DNA of 64,000 bases from Citrobacter amalonaticus (GCF_018323885.1 NZ_AP024585.1:2170001-2234000); one strand, 5' to 3'; counted from the first letter of the stretch, positions 8,092 to 17,811 are shown. Notes: generated by a model not told the origin, from the letters alone. Numbers and translations are program-made.

Positions 8092-11000
8092 CTATCCCCA
8101 GTCCAGCCCCTGCGGCGAACTGGAAAACCCGACTTCCCGTAGCAGGGTAAAGATAGGGGTTTGCCGTACCGGTTTATCGTTAACTTCCGACAGTGTGAAA
8201 CGCAGTCGCGGTTCACGGCGTAAGGCGCTCGCCAGCGCCCTGAAAATCTCCGGCGAAGGCATTTCCTCATTTTCTGTCCAGATCATCATCTTTTTTCCTC
8301 CCTGAGCAAGGTACAGCCGCAACTGTCCAGCGGAAATCACGACAAACGCGCCGTTACGCCGCCCGGGGACCAGAGATGACGGATGCGTCGGCCACGGTAG
8401 TAGCGTTCCCCAGGGATTAGCGGGATCGTTCGCAGATAGCGCCACCGCCGTAAACGCCTGTTGTTCAGACGTCGACGACGTCAGATCGCGAAGACGATCG
8501 ACAGTGTCCCGCTCGGCAAACTGTGCGCCGCCCATTCCCTCCACGAACCGCCCACGCAGAATTCGCCCAGAATCTTCCATGCTTCGGCACAGCGTCTGCA
8601 TGGCGGGAAAGCCGCCAGGCACATTCTCGGCAATCACGGCCTGGCGACCAATTACGCCGTAGCGATCGAGCATATTCTCGGCACAGGCCAGCATCCTTTC
8701 AGTATCATTCAACGTCTCTCGCGGCAGCAGCGACCAGCGACCGGCCAGCGCAGGCGTGGTGTAAGAAACCGGTACAGCGATGGACGAGAGGCGCGGCGCG
8801 GCATAAGCCGGGCGTCCACGACGCATACGCGGCGAACGTCGTGACGGCTGGCGCGATGCGGCGACAGTACGCGTCAGGCCACGCAGCGGAGCCCAGATAT
8901 CGGTCGTGATATACCCTTGCCAGACCAGACCCCAAAGTGCCTCATGCAGCGTGGCTGGCGTTAACCACTCGTCACCGCCAGCGTCTGCCGCACGCGTCTG
9001 AATCAACGCGCTAAGTTGCTGCGCAAACCATGCGCCACCACCAGAAAGAACGTCCAAAATTGCGCGCTGTAAGTCTGAAATCGCCTCGCTGTCACCGGAT
9101 GGCGGGGAAAGCGTTTCTGCCAGGTAATCCCGTAAATGCAGTACCACCCGTCCATCATCGTCGCCCAGTTTCTTTTGTCCTGACCAGATGACTTCACCCG
9201 TCGCCAGCAACTCATCGAGCATATCCGGTGAATAATCACGGACACGAGCAGGGAAAATCTGGCTTTCCCACAACGAGGCAGGCAGGCCGACTCCGGCCAG
9301 TTGTTCAATAACACGCGTGACGCCGTCACTTCCTTCCAGCGTACCCGTGGAGGAGGACGGAAGGCGCGCAGGGCTGCCGTCGGCGGATGAAATAAGTCCC
9401 TGACGCTCCAGCAACAGTCGGGTGTAGCTCGTTGCCGGAACCGGACGGGTTGCCTCTCTTGCCGCATGCAGCGAGCGGATGCGAAGACGATGAAATACGT
9501 CCTCATTCACCCACGTTGACGCTTCGTCAGGCGTGGCAGAAGTACTGGCACGCAACGGAATGAGGACACCCTCATCGCGCAATTGACGCAGTTGATCGCC
9601 GGCGACGGCTACCCCCAACCCGAACGTCTGCGCAATCTGGGTGCGAGTAAACAACGTGTGGGTACGGCTGAAGCGTAGGAAAAGATCGCGCAGCGGCGCG
9701 TTCACCGGATGCAGCCACGCCGGTGAAATCGTCGCAGGCAGGCGAATACCCAGCGCGTCACGAAGTCTGGCTGCATCGTCCGTGCAGGCCATCTGCGCCG
9801 TGTCCGCGATAACGACCGGGAAAATACGTTTTTCAGCGGACAGCTCATCAAGCCATGTCCTGATGTCAGCGAGCGTTCCTTCGTGTCTGGCGGCAATTTC
9901 GTCGACGCTCATTGGTCCCAGTTCGCGCAGTAAATCGTAAACGCCTTCCATCCCCTGGGCTTTCCTGCCCGCCGCCCGCCGCTGAAGTTCATCTTCAACC
10001 TGGCGGATAATTTCCGGGTCAAGCAACTCCAGTGGATCGCCCTGGCCTAACAGGTTGCCCAGCAGTTCGCTGTCCAGCGCCAGTACCGAAGCCCGACGTT
10101 CCGCCAGCGGCGCGTCGGTGGCGTACATAAATTCCGCGACGTAGCCGAAGAGTAGATCGGTGGCGAAGGGTGAGGGGGTTGGCGTGGTCACTTCAGAAAT
10201 CTGGATCTCGCCGGTGTTCAACCGGCGTATGACCTGCTCAAGTGCGTCGAGATCGTAAACGTCCTGCAGGCACTCACGAGCCGTTTCCAGAATAATGGGG
10301 AAATCAGGATAGCCCGCCGCGATTTCCAGAAGCTGACTGGCGCGCAGGCGTTGCTGCCAGAGCGGCGAACGACGCCCTGGCGTGCGGCCCGGCATCAGCA
10401 GGGCGCGGGCGGCGCATTCTCTGAAGCGGGCAGCAAACAGTGCCGTACTGCTGACGGCCTCCCGGACAATGCGCAGCAGTTTTTCCGGTTCAAACAGGAA
10501 AATAGCGGCATCGGGCAGTTTCCCGTCGCTGTCCGGTATGCGCGCGACAATCCCATCATCACTGGCAACAATCGACGCGTCAGCCCCCCACTGCGCATGG
10601 AGGCGTCCGGCAATCGCCAGCGCCCAGGGCGCGTGTACCCGACGACCATAAGGGGAATGCAGAATAACCCGCCAGTCACCCATTTCATCGCGACAGCGCT
10701 CAAGCACCAGATGACGACTCCAGGGGAGCACGCCCGTAGCATTTTTTTGATCGTCAATTAACCCTTTGATATTCGACAGAACATTGTCATCGCGCAGTCG
10801 GGGTGAGAGCCGGCGTTCTGCGTTGTCATCGGACATCGTATGGATAAAATCACCAATGCGTTCTCCCAGTTCCGCCGGGCGCCCGACGCCTTCGCCGCGC
10901 CAGAACGGCAGTCTGGCCGAGCGTCCGGGCGCGGGGACAACGATAACCTGATCGCGGGTGATTTGTTGAATTCGCCACGAGGTAGCACCCAGCGTGATGA

Positions 11001-12765
11001 TGTCGTTGACGCGTGACTCGTACACCATTTCTTCATCCAGTTCGCCTACGCGACGCGATCCGGCTTGTTCATCCCCTTCGGGAAGCAGCACGCTGAACAT
11101 GCCGCGGTCCGGAATGGTACCGCCGCTGGTTACCGCCAGAAGCTGCGCGCCAGGACGGGCCGTTAATAACCCGGTTTCGCGGTTCCAGATTATGCGCGGT
11201 CGGAAGACGGCAAAATCGCCGGAGGGATAGCGCCCTGCCAGCATATCCAGCGTGGCGTCAAATGCGCTTCTCGGCAAATCCTGCCACGGTGAAGCCCGGC
11301 GGACGAGGGCATACCAGTCATCAACATTGAGTGGATCCATTGATACGGCAGCAACGGTTTGCTGCGCCAGAATATCCAGCGGGTTGCGTGGCGGCGTCAG
11401 CGTTTCCAGTTGTCCGGCGTACATACACTCGACGATGACGGCAGAGTCAATCAGATCCCGACGGGTTCTGGGGTAGAACAGCCCCTTTGATACCCCGCCG
11501 ACCTGGTGACTGGCGCGCCCGATGCGCTGCAGGCCGCTGGCGACAGAAAGGGGCGTCGCCACCTGAATCACCAGATCAACCGCCCCCATGTCGATCCCCA
11601 GTTCCAGACTGGAGGTCGCCACCACGCAGCGAAGTTCGCCGGATTTCAGCGCATGCTCGGTGACGGCGCGCTGTTCTTTGGACACCGAACCATGATGCGA
11701 ACGGGCAATGTATTCTGCGGCGTCCTGCGCCCGGTTACTGGTGGACCCGGTTAGCGAGTCAAAGTGCACCGGCTCTGCCTGCGGTTGGGGCAACGCTTGT
11801 CGTCGCGAGAGATACAGCTCGTTCAGGCGGGCCGTCAGCTTTTCCGCCAGCCCACGCGAGTTGGTGAAAACAATGGTGGAACGATGGCTAAGGATTTGAT
11901 CGAGAATACCGGCTTCAATGCGCGGCCAGATGGAACCTTCTCGCCCCTTGTGAATGGCCTCGCCGCTGTCGCTATTGTCCGCTAAGACGTCATCAAGATT
12001 GGCGGCTGGAGCGACGATGTGGATATCCGGGTGACGGGTAGAAGGCGGATTGATAACGGTAACCGGACGATCGCCGCCCAGAAAAGCGGCAACGGCTGTA
12101 ACCGAACGCACGGTCGCCGACAAACCAATGCGCTGCGCCGACGTTGCCAGAAGCGCATCCAGCCGTTCGAGACTCAGCGCGAGATGCGCGCCGCGTTTTG
12201 TGCCAGCTACCGCATGTACTTCATCGACGATCACCGTTTCAACGCCGCGCAGCGTCTCTCTGGCGCGGGAGGTGAGCATCAGATAAAGCGACTCCGGCGT
12301 GGTGATCAGAATATCGGGCGGATGACGACTCAGCTTCGCACGCTCCTGAGGCGACGTATCGCCGGTGCGGATCCCAACCCGAATAGCCACCTCTGGCGCG
12401 CCGGATTTCTTCCGTTCTTCGCTAATCCCCAGCAGGGGAATTTGCAGGTTGCGCTGGACATCCGTACCCAGGGCTTTTATCGGGGAAATATAGAGGATTC
12501 GGGTGACTTTCTTTTCTTTGTCGGAGGAGGAGGTGGCGTGCGCTGCCTCGCCTTCACGAAACAGGCTATCCAGGGCATAGAGAAACGCGGCAAGGGTTTT
12601 CCCCGAACCGGTCGGGGCGATCACCAGCGCGTGCTGATTCGCGGCGGTCACGGCCCACGTTTGCGACTGTACCGGCGTAGGATGCTGAAATGCCGAGGTA
12701 AACCAGTCGCGGGTTGCCGGTGAGAAAATATCCGGCAGCGGAGGCGGCGCATTTTTTGCTGACAT
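8092..12765 (-). CDS. lhr: Large ATP-dependent helicase-related protein Lhr
   Basis: At 1557 residues this is the longest gene in the window; E. coli Lhr is 1538. The N-terminal two-RecA superfamily 2 helicase core has Walker A APTGSGKT (residues 50-57), a DEVH box (VIVDEVHAV) and motif VI-like QRIGRASHQVG. It is followed by the winged-helix and beta-barrel Lhr core, then a long bacterial C-terminal domain. Lhr is a 3'-5' translocase linked to nucleic acid repair; the C-terminal domain of E. coli Lhr has been associated with uracil-DNA glycosylase activity. It lies 146 bases downstream of rnt on the same strand, as in the E. coli rnt-lhr operon. A MatP site lies inside the gene. Confidence 0.95.
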   Translation of the reverse strand: MSAKNAPPPLPDIFSPATRDWFTSAFQHPTPVQSQTWAVTAANQHALVIAPTGSGKTLAAFLYALDSLFREGEAAHATSSSDKEKKVTRILYISPIKALGTDVQRNLQIPLLGISEERKKSGAPEVAIRVGIRTGDTSPQERAKLSRHPPDILITTPESLYLMLTSRARETLRGVETVIVDEVHAVAGTKRGAHLALSLERLDALLATSAQRIGLSATVRSVTAVAAFLGGDRPVTVINPPSTRHPDIHIVAPAANLDDVLADNSDSGEAIHKGREGSIWPRIEAGILDQILSHRSTIVFTNSRGLAEKLTARLNELYLSRRQALPQPQAEPVHFDSLTGSTSNRAQDAAEYIARSHHGSVSKEQRAVTEHALKSGELRCVVATSSLELGIDMGAVDLVIQVATPLSVASGLQRIGRASHQVGGVSKGLFYPRTRRDLIDSAVIVECMYAGQLETLTPPRNPLDILAQQTVAAVSMDPLNVDDWYALVRRASPWQDLPRSAFDATLDMLAGRYPSGDFAVFRPRIIWNRETGLLTARPGAQLLAVTSGGTIPDRGMFSVLLPEGDEQAGSRRVGELDEEMVYESRVNDIITLGATSWRIQQITRDQVIVVPAPGRSARLPFWRGEGVGRPAELGERIGDFIHTMSDDNAERRLSPRLRDDNVLSNIKGLIDDQKNATGVLPWSRHLVLERCRDEMGDWRVILHSPYGRRVHAPWALAIAGRLHAQWGADASIVASDDGIVARIPDSDGKLPDAAIFLFEPEKLLRIVREAVSSTALFAARFRECAARALLMPGRTPGRRSPLWQQRLRASQLLEIAAGYPDFPIILETARECLQDVYDLDALEQVIRRLNTGEIQISEVTTPTPSPFATDLLFGYVAEFMYATDAPLAERRASVLALDSELLGNLLGQGDPLELLDPEIIRQVEDELQRRAAGRKAQGMEGVYDLLRELGPMSVDEIAARHEGTLADIRTWLDELSAEKRIFPVVIADTAQMACTDDAARLRDALGIRLPATISPAWLHPVNAPLRDLFLRFSRTHTLFTRTQIAQTFGLGVAVAGDQLRQLRDEGVLIPLRASTSATPDEASTWVNEDVFHRLRIRSLHAAREATRPVPATSYTRLLLERQGLISSADGSPARLPSSSTGTLEGSDGVTRVIEQLAGVGLPASLWESQIFPARVRDYSPDMLDELLATGEVIWSGQKKLGDDDGRVVLHLRDYLAETLSPPSGDSEAISDLQRAILDVLSGGGAWFAQQLSALIQTRAADAGGDEWLTPATLHEALWGLVWQGYITTDIWAPLRGLTRTVAASRQPSRRSPRMRRGRPAYAAPRLSSIAVPVSYTTPALAGRWSLLPRETLNDTERMLACAENMLDRYGVIGRQAVIAENVPGGFPAMQTLCRSMEDSGRILRGRFVEGMGGAQFAERDTVDRLRDLTSSTSEQQAFTAVALSANDPANPWGTLLPWPTHPSSLVPGRRNGAFVVISAGQLRLYLAQGGKKMMIWTENEEMPSPEIFRALASALRREPRLRFTLSEVNDKPVRQTPIFTLLREVGFSSSPQGLDWG
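9317..9329. other. matS site (MatP binding) within lhr
   Basis: GTGACGCCGTCAC fits the matS consensus GTGACRNYGTCAC at every position. MatP binds matS sites, which occur only in the Ter macrodomain, and organises that region and links it to the divisome. A second perfect site is 28.6 kb away at 37964. Confidence 0.78.
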
Positions 12766-12911
12766 GTTCCCTGTCCCTTTAGCGATGTTGGCGAATCAAG
12801 ACCTTTTAACAGAATAGCGGGAAATGCGCAGGGTGTATTGATACTGGTCAAATATACAGTATAGGTGGACGGGGGAGCGGCCTGATAAACAGCGTTATCA
12901 GACCCTTTGAA

Positions 12912-13559
12912 TCAGGCTTCTTCAGGTAGCGGTAACGGCCAACCGCCGAGACGCTTCCAGCGGTTGACTATCTCGCAAAACAGCACGGCGGTGCGCTCGG
13001 TATCGTACAGCGCTGAGTGCGCCTGGGTACCGTCAAACTCCATGCCAGCCGCCAGACACGCTTTGGAGAGCACCGTTTGTCCCAGAGCCAGTCCGCTCAG
13101 GGCGGCAGTATCAAACGTCACGAACGGATGGAACGGGTTGCGTTTGAGCGACGCACGCTCAGCGGCAGCCATCATAAAGCTATGATCGAACGTTGCATTA
13201 TGGGCGACCATAATGGCGCGACTGCAACCGCTGTCTTTAATGCCTTTGCGGACCATTTTGAAAATGGCGTGCAGGGCGTCATATTCACTCACCGCGCCAC
13301 GCAGCGGGTTGGATGGATCGATACCGTTAAACGCCAGTGCTTCAGGCTGCAAATTTGCGCCTTCAAACGGTTCTACGTGGAATTGCAGCGTGCTGTCCGG
13401 CATCAGCCAGCCTTGTTCATCCATTTTCAGCGTGATGGCAGCTATTTCAAGCAGCGCATCGGTTCTGGCGTTAAATCCGGCCGTTTCAACATCAATGACG
13501 ACAGGATAGAAACCACGAAAACGGTCGCACAGACCGGTAAGTTGAGCGTTATCGGACAT
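12912..13559 (-). CDS. rnt: Ribonuclease T
   Basis: This 215-residue DEDDh-family 3'-5' exoribonuclease trims the CCA end of tRNA and matures the 3' ends of 5S, 23S and other small RNAs. The acidic catalytic residues are visible as D-V-E in [11 protein letters not shown] (Exo I), the [10 protein letters not shown] segment (Exo II) and HSALYDTE (Exo III). Length equals E. coli RNase T. It is upstream of lhr on the same strand. It starts about 100 bases after the gloA stop, separated from it by a terminator. Confidence 0.97.
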   Translation of the reverse strand: MSDNAQLTGLCDRFRGFYPVVIDVETAGFNARTDALLEIAAITLKMDEQGWLMPDSTLQFHVEPFEGANLQPEALAFNGIDPSNPLRGAVSEYDALHAIFKMVRKGIKDSGCSRAIMVAHNATFDHSFMMAAAERASLKRNPFHPFVTFDTAALSGLALGQTVLSKACLAAGMEFDGTQAHSALYDTERTAVLFCEIVNRWKRLGGWPLPLPEEA

Positions 13560-13620
13560 CAGGGTCTCTTAGTACGGAAAAAATTGCAGCGCGCATTATG
13601 CCAAAAAAAGCGGAGTGATG

Positions 13621-13656
13621 CAGTAAAACAACGGGCGCAGAAAGCCACTGCGCCCG
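13621..13656 (-). terminator. Terminator downstream of gloA
   Basis: On the minus strand CGGGCGCAG and CTGCGCCCG form a perfect 9-bp stem with a 7-base loop, followed by TTGTTTTACTG. It separates gloA from rnt. Confidence 0.8.
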
Positions 13657-13663
13657 GCAGGAA

Positions 13664-14071
13664 TCAGTTACCGAGACCTTTCCCGGCGTCCTTCTCTTCG
13701 ATCAGCTCAATTTTGTAACCGTCCGGATCTTCAACAAAAGCGATCACGGTCATGCCGCCTTTAACCGGACCAGCTTCACGAGTGACGTTACCGCCATTCT
13801 GACGAATGCGCTCACAGGCTTCAGCCGCGTTATCGACGCTCAGGGCGATATGACCATAAGCCGTACCCAGCTCGTATTTGTCAACGCCCCAGTTATAGGT
13901 CAGTTCAATCACCGCTTCGTCACTTTCTTCGCCGTAACCGACAAATGCCAGTGAGTATTTGTATTCAGTGTTTTCACTGGTGCGCAGCAGCTTCATGCCG
14001 AGCACTTTAGTGTAAAAATCAATAGAACGTTGAAGATCGCCAACGCGCAGCATCGTATGAAGTAAACGCAT
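13664..14071 (-). CDS. gloA: Lactoylglutathione lyase (glyoxalase I)
   Basis: This 135-residue nickel glyoxalase I converts the hemithioacetal of methylglyoxal and glutathione to S-lactoylglutathione. All four metal ligands of the E. coli enzyme are at the same positions: His5, Glu56, His74 and Glu122. It follows nemA on the same strand. In E. coli nemRA-gloA are co-transcribed and respond to electrophiles. Here a good promoter lies in the 98-base nemA-gloA gap, so gloA may also be transcribed alone. A terminator follows. Confidence 0.98.
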   Translation of the reverse strand: MRLLHTMLRVGDLQRSIDFYTKVLGMKLLRTSENTEYKYSLAFVGYGEESDEAVIELTYNWGVDKYELGTAYGHIALSVDNAAEACERIRQNGGNVTREAGPVKGGMTVIAFVEDPDGYKIELIEEKDAGKGLGN

Positions 14072-14117
14072 GTTTTGTCCCCTTAAAAAATGGTCAATAC
14101 ATTCAAAATGTTGTTTT

Positions 14118-14147
14118 AGTATAGCGGCGTTTTTACGCCGCTATCAA
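14118..14147 (-). promoter_or_regulatory. Probable gloA promoter with a palindromic spacer
   Basis: On the minus strand TTGATA (14147-14142) and TATACT (14123-14118) are separated by 18 bases. The spacer region itself forms a perfect inverted repeat (ATAGCGGCG/CGCCGCTAT, 14121-14144). The hairpin has no U-tract on the gloA side, so a promoter fits better than a terminator, though partial attenuation of nemA read-through is possible. Confidence 0.6.
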
Positions 14148-14169
14148 TGAAGGAATGCGATGGAGGGAA

Positions 14170-15267
14170 TTAGAGCGTCGGGTAATCGGTGTAGCCTTCC
14201 GCACCGCCGCCGTAGAAACTTTCACTGCGTTGCGGGTTGAGTTCAGCTTTACGTTGCAGACGCGCCACCAGATCCGGGTTAGCGATGTAATCACGACCAA
14301 ACGCGACGGCATCGATCAGACCCTTCTCAATTAAGGTCTCTGCTTTTTCACGCGTATAGGCGCCGGCACCGATAATCGGACCGTGGAAACGAGCGCGTAC
14401 TTTTTCGCGGAACGCGTCGGTATACGGCTTGCCGCCAGCCCAGTCTGGTTCAGACATGTGCAGATAGGCGATGCCGCGTTTACCCAGTTCTTCAATCAGA
14501 TACAGCGCATCGGCTTCTTCGTTCGGACCATTGTCGACATTCTGGAAGGTGCCAACAGGCGAAACGCGAATCCCGATACGGTCCGCACCCCATTCCTTAA
14601 TACCGGCATCGACCACTTCCAGCACCAGGCGCGCGCGATTCTCCACGCTACCGCCGTACTGATCGGTACGATGGTTAGAAGAAGGGGAAAGGAACTGATG
14701 CAGCAGATAACCGTGAGCGGAGTGCAGTTCAACCAGATCGAAACCGGCTTCACGCGCATTGGCGATAGCCTGGCGGAAATCATTGACGATTCCCGGGATT
14801 TCATCGGTTTCCAGCGCGCGTGGCATAGAGGTATCCACTCGGATAGCCTGACCATTTTCATCACGCAGGGAAGTACGGGTCCCGGCGCTGATAGCGGATG
14901 CGGATACCGGCGGCTGTCCACCCGGTTGCAGGCTGGCGTGAGAAATACGGCCTGTGTGCCATAACTGAACGGCGATGTGGCCGTTTTCAGCATGAACACC
15001 GGCGGTGATTTTCTTCCATGCGGCGATCTGCTCATCACTGTGCAGGCCCGGCGCGCCGGCATAACCCTTCGCCTGTGCGGAAATCTGCGTCGCTTCGCTG
15101 ATGATCAGACCCGCGCTGGCGCGTTGGCGATAATACTCGGCCATTAACGGAGTCGGGATGTCGCCAGGCTCAATGCTGCGCAGACGCGTCAGCGGGGCCA
15201 TGAAAATACGGTTTGGTGCGGTGATCGCGCCCACTTTCAGTGGGGTAAACAGTTTATCTGATGACAT
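14170..15267 (-). CDS. nemA: N-ethylmaleimide reductase, Old Yellow Enzyme family
   Basis: This 365-residue FMN flavoenzyme is a TIM-barrel of the Old Yellow Enzyme family, the same length as E. coli NemA. Visible family motifs include the N-terminal [16 protein letters not shown], and [14 protein letters not shown] carrying the active-site His pair that binds the substrate carbonyl. It reduces activated alkenes, nitro-aromatics and N-ethylmaleimide using NADPH in the cytosol. It is the second gene of nemR-nemA and is derepressed when NemR is modified by electrophiles or bleach. A partial NemR-like palindrome lies in the short nemR-nemA gap. Confidence 0.96.
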   Translation of the reverse strand: MSSDKLFTPLKVGAITAPNRIFMAPLTRLRSIEPGDIPTPLMAEYYRQRASAGLIISEATQISAQAKGYAGAPGLHSDEQIAAWKKITAGVHAENGHIAVQLWHTGRISHASLQPGGQPPVSASAISAGTRTSLRDENGQAIRVDTSMPRALETDEIPGIVNDFRQAIANAREAGFDLVELHSAHGYLLHQFLSPSSNHRTDQYGGSVENRARLVLEVVDAGIKEWGADRIGIRVSPVGTFQNVDNGPNEEADALYLIEELGKRGIAYLHMSEPDWAGGKPYTDAFREKVRARFHGPIIGAGAYTREKAETLIEKGLIDAVAFGRDYIANPDLVARLQRKAELNPQRSESFYGGGAEGYTDYPTL

Positions 15268-15285
15268 AATGTTTTCCGTTATGAA

Positions 15286-15300
15286 TAGACCGGTCGTCTA
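15286..15300. promoter_or_regulatory. Second NemR-like operator between nemR and nemA
   Basis: TAGACCGGTCGTCTA contains TAGAC and GTCTA half-sites spaced by 5 bases, related to the perfect box upstream of nemR but with a shorter centre. It lies 19 bases before the nemA ATG. A promoter-like TTAACA-N18-TTACTA on the minus strand overlaps it. Confidence 0.45.
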
Positions 15301-15324
15301 GTAAGCAGTTAAATAAAACGCCTG

Positions 15325-15924
15325 TTAAGCACCAGGCGTTGCGATAATATTTTTCACGTGTGCCAGCGCGTTTTCCAGCGGGGTGGCACTGCGAGAAATT
15401 TTGGCCTGCAGATTTGCTCCCAGCCACAGCGCATAAAGGATTTGCGCCTGCTGCAGTGGTTCTCCTGCAAACGTCAAACAATGACTATCACGTCCTTTTT
15501 CCAGCGCCTGCGCCAGGATGACCATAATTTTCCCGGCCCCCTGGTCCATTGCGGTGCGCATATCTTCCGACAGGTCGCACACTTCGGCGGAGAGTTTAAC
15601 CGTCAGGCAGCCGCTGATGATTCCTTGCTGGCAAAACTGATTCAGGGTTTCCTGATAATAAGCCAGAATGCGATCGCGGTAATTGCCTGGCCCCGTGTCA
15701 AAATGCACCGTCAGCCGCTGATGATAACCGGCAAAATGCCGTTCCAGCATTGCGACGCCAAAGGCTTCTTTAGAGCGAAAGTAGTGATAAAACGATCCTT
15801 TCGGCACCCCGGCGGTTTTGAGCAACTCGCTCAGTCCCATACCGGTAAAGCCTCGCTGCATGCAAAGATGCTCACCGGTAGCCAGTAAGTGTTCGCGGGT
15901 ATCGTACTCAGTTTGCTTGTTCAT
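15325..15924 (-). CDS. nemR: TetR-family electrophile/hypochlorite-sensing repressor NemR
   Basis: This 199-residue TetR repressor has an N-terminal helix-turn-helix (GMGLSELLKTAGVPKGSFYHYF). Redox-relevant residues of E. coli NemR are present at identical positions: Cys21, Cys98, Cys106, Cys116 and Cys149, with Lys175, the partner of Cys106 in the reversible sulfenamide switch. Cys153 of E. coli is replaced by alanine. NemR controls nemRA-gloA in response to reactive chlorine and electrophiles. A perfect TAGACC-N4-GGTCTA box sits 15 bases upstream of the start. It heads the operon with nemA 57 bases downstream. Confidence 0.95.
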   Translation of the reverse strand: MNKQTEYDTREHLLATGEHLCMQRGFTGMGLSELLKTAGVPKGSFYHYFRSKEAFGVAMLERHFAGYHQRLTVHFDTGPGNYRDRILAYYQETLNQFCQQGIISGCLTVKLSAEVCDLSEDMRTAMDQGAGKIMVILAQALEKGRDSHCLTFAGEPLQQAQILYALWLGANLQAKISRSATPLENALAHVKNIIATPGA

Positions 15925-15938
15925 GGCAGGGAGTGTAA

Positions 15939-15954
15939 TAGACCAGTCGGTCTA
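15939..15954. promoter_or_regulatory. NemR operator upstream of nemR
   Basis: TAGACCAGTCGGTCTA is a perfect palindrome with 6-bp arms and a 4-base centre, matching the E. coli NemR box. It ends 15 bases from the nemR ATG, placed to block transcription of nemRA. It lies in the gap shared with divergent ydhL. Confidence 0.9.
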
Positions 15955-16025
15955 ATGCAAGACAGGTTGCCAGAAATCGTGTTTACGTCTTCAATAGAGT
16001 GAAGACCTAATGAAGAGGAAAGGGC

Positions 16026-16265
16026 GTGGCAGAGCAGTTAGAGTTTTTTCCCGTTCAGAGCCCATGTCGGGGAATTTGCCAGTCAGATGAACGCGGTTTT
16101 TGCCGGGGGTGCCTGCGCAGTCGGGATGAGCGGTTCAACTGGCAAAAAATGAGCGACGCACAAAAACAAGATGTGCTGCGGTTATGCCGCCAGCGTCTGC
16201 TGCGTAAATTACGCGCAAATAAACCCGCCGCGCCAGAAGAACCTCAACAGCCTTCACTCTTTTAA
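16026..16265 (+). CDS. ydhL: DUF1289 family protein YdhL
   Basis: This 79-residue cysteine-rich protein matches E. coli YdhL. It has the DUF1289 pattern CRGIC with a following GFCRGC, four to five cysteines that suggest metal or iron-sulfur binding. The start is GTG at 16026, supported by GAAGAGGAAAGGGC just upstream and by conservation of MAEQLEFFPVQSPC. It is divergent from nemR and precedes ydhF. Its function is unknown. Confidence 0.9.
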   Translation: MAEQLEFFPVQSPCRGICQSDERGFCRGCLRSRDERFNWQKMSDAQKQDVLRLCRQRLLRKLRANKPAAPEEPQQPSLF

Positions 16266-16314
16266 GCCACTAATTGTATATACTCGCTGTAATTTACTTC
16301 ACGAGGAAGCAGTT

Positions 16315-17211
16315 ATGGTTCAGCGTATTACTCTTGCGCCACAAGGCCCGGAATTCTCCCGCTTTGTCATGGGATACTGGCGACTGATGGACTGGAATAT
16401 GTCCCCCCGGGAGCTGGTGAGCTTTATTGAAGAGCACCTGGATTTAGGTGTCACGACCGTGGACCATGCGGATATTTACGGTGGCTATCTGTGCGAGGCC
16501 GCCTTTGGCGAAGCGCTGAAACTGGCTCCTCATCTGCGTGAGCGGATGCAGATCGTCACCAAATGCGGGATCGCCACCACCGCCCGTGCGGAAAACGCGC
16601 TCGGCCACTACATCACCGACCGCGATCATATTGTGAAAAGTGCGGAACAGTCGTTGATCAATCTGGCGACCGACCATCTGGATCTGCTGCTGATCCACCG
16701 CCCGGACCCGCTGATGGATGCCGATGAGGTCGCCGAAGCCTTCAAACATCTGCATCAGAGTGGAAAAGTGCGTCACTTCGGCGTCTCCAACTTCACCCCG
16801 GCGCAGTTTACGCTGCTGCAATCGCGCCTTCCGTTCACGCTGGCGACCAACCAGGTGGAGATCTCTCCGGTTCACCAACCGCTGCTGTTAGACGGCACCC
16901 TCGATCAGCTTCAGCAACTGCGTATTCGCCCAATGGCCTGGTCCTGCCTTGGTGGCGGACGTCTCTTTAATGACGATGCGTTCCAGCCGCTGCGTAACGA
17001 ACTGGCGGTCATTGCGCAAGAACTGAATGCCTCTTCTATTGAGCAGGTGGTTTACGCCTGGATACTGCGTCTGCCGTCGCAGCCGCTGCCGATCATAGGC
17101 TCCGGAAAAATCGAGCGTGTACGTGCGGCAGTGAAAGCCGAGTCTCTGAAAATGAGTCGTCAGCAGTGGTTCCGTATCCGTAAAGCTGCACTGGGTTACG
17201 ACGTCCCGTAA
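16315..17211 (+). CDS. ydhF: Aldo/keto reductase family protein YdhF
   Basis: This 298-residue aldo-keto reductase barrel is the same length as E. coli YdhF. Family motifs include DHADIYGGY with the catalytic Asp and Tyr, then LLLIHRPDPL, HFGVSNFTP and the C-terminal nicotinamide-site IIGSGK. It should be a cytosolic NADPH-dependent oxidoreductase, but the physiological substrate is not known. The chosen ATG at 16315 follows ACGAGGAAGC; the longer upstream frame overlaps ydhL and is not conserved. Confidence 0.92.
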   Translation: MVQRITLAPQGPEFSRFVMGYWRLMDWNMSPRELVSFIEEHLDLGVTTVDHADIYGGYLCEAAFGEALKLAPHLRERMQIVTKCGIATTARAENALGHYITDRDHIVKSAEQSLINLATDHLDLLLIHRPDPLMDADEVAEAFKHLHQSGKVRHFGVSNFTPAQFTLLQSRLPFTLATNQVEISPVHQPLLLDGTLDQLQQLRIRPMAWSCLGGGRLFNDDAFQPLRNELAVIAQELNASSIEQVVYAWILRLPSQPLPIIGSGKIERVRAAVKAESLKMSRQQWFRIRKAALGYDVP

Positions 17212-17289
17212 ACGTAAAATCGAGGATCTCCGTTCAAAATCGCGTCACTGGTTTACACTTAACCGACATACATACAGAACGGAGGTCCT

Positions 17290-17811
17290 ATGAAGCGATT
17301 GAGTCTGGCTGTGTTAACCCTGTTAGCCTGTGCGGGGGCGCAAGCCGCCAGTGAAACAGTGGAGATGAATCTGGTTACCCCGCAAGGTGTCGGGCAGTCC
17401 ATCGGGGAAGTCACCATTGCGGAAACCGAGAACGGACTGGAGTTTACACCGGATCTGAAAGCGTTGCCGCCGGGAGAACATGGTTTTCATATCCATGCCA
17501 ACGGCAGCTGTCAGCCTGCCATTAAAGACGGTAAAGCGTCTGCTGCTGAGTCTGCGGGGGGACATTTTGACCCGCACAAAACCGGTAAACACGCCGGACC
17601 GGATGGCGAAGGGCACCTGGGCGATTTGCCCGTGCTGGTGGTGAATGACGAAGGTAAAGCCATTGTTCCTGTCACGGCAACGCGCCTGAAATCTCTTAAC
17701 GACATCAAAGACAAAGCGCTGATGATCCACGTCGGTGGCGATAATATGTCCGATCAGCCCAAACCCCTGGGCGGTGGTGGGGCGCGTTTCGCTTGTGGCG
17801 TGATCAAATAA
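17290..17811 (+). CDS. sodC: Periplasmic Cu/Zn superoxide dismutase SodC
   Basis: This 173-residue precursor has a signal peptide cut after AGAQA (residue 19). Metal ligands are apparent: His67 and His69 (GFHIH), His92, His101, His109 and His147, with a Cys74-Cys169 disulfide. It dismutes superoxide in the periplasm, protecting envelope targets in stationary phase. The ATG follows ACGGAGGTCCT, a very strong ribosome-binding site. Its stop abuts the stop of convergent ydhK with no base between them and no evident terminator. Confidence 0.97.
   Translation: MKRLSLAVLTLLACAGAQAASETVEMNLVTPQGVGQSIGEVTIAETENGLEFTPDLKALPPGEHGFHIHANGSCQPAIKDGKASAAESAGGHFDPHKTGKHAGPDGEGHLGDLPVLVVNDEGKAIVPVTATRLKSLNDIKDKALMIHVGGDNMSDQPKPLGGGGARFACGVIK

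Noticed and set aside
12019..12723. 234-codon plus-strand frame opposite lhr, and several other long frames over lhr
   Set aside because: GC-rich third positions in lhr open antisense frames. None has a ribosome-binding site or a familiar domain.
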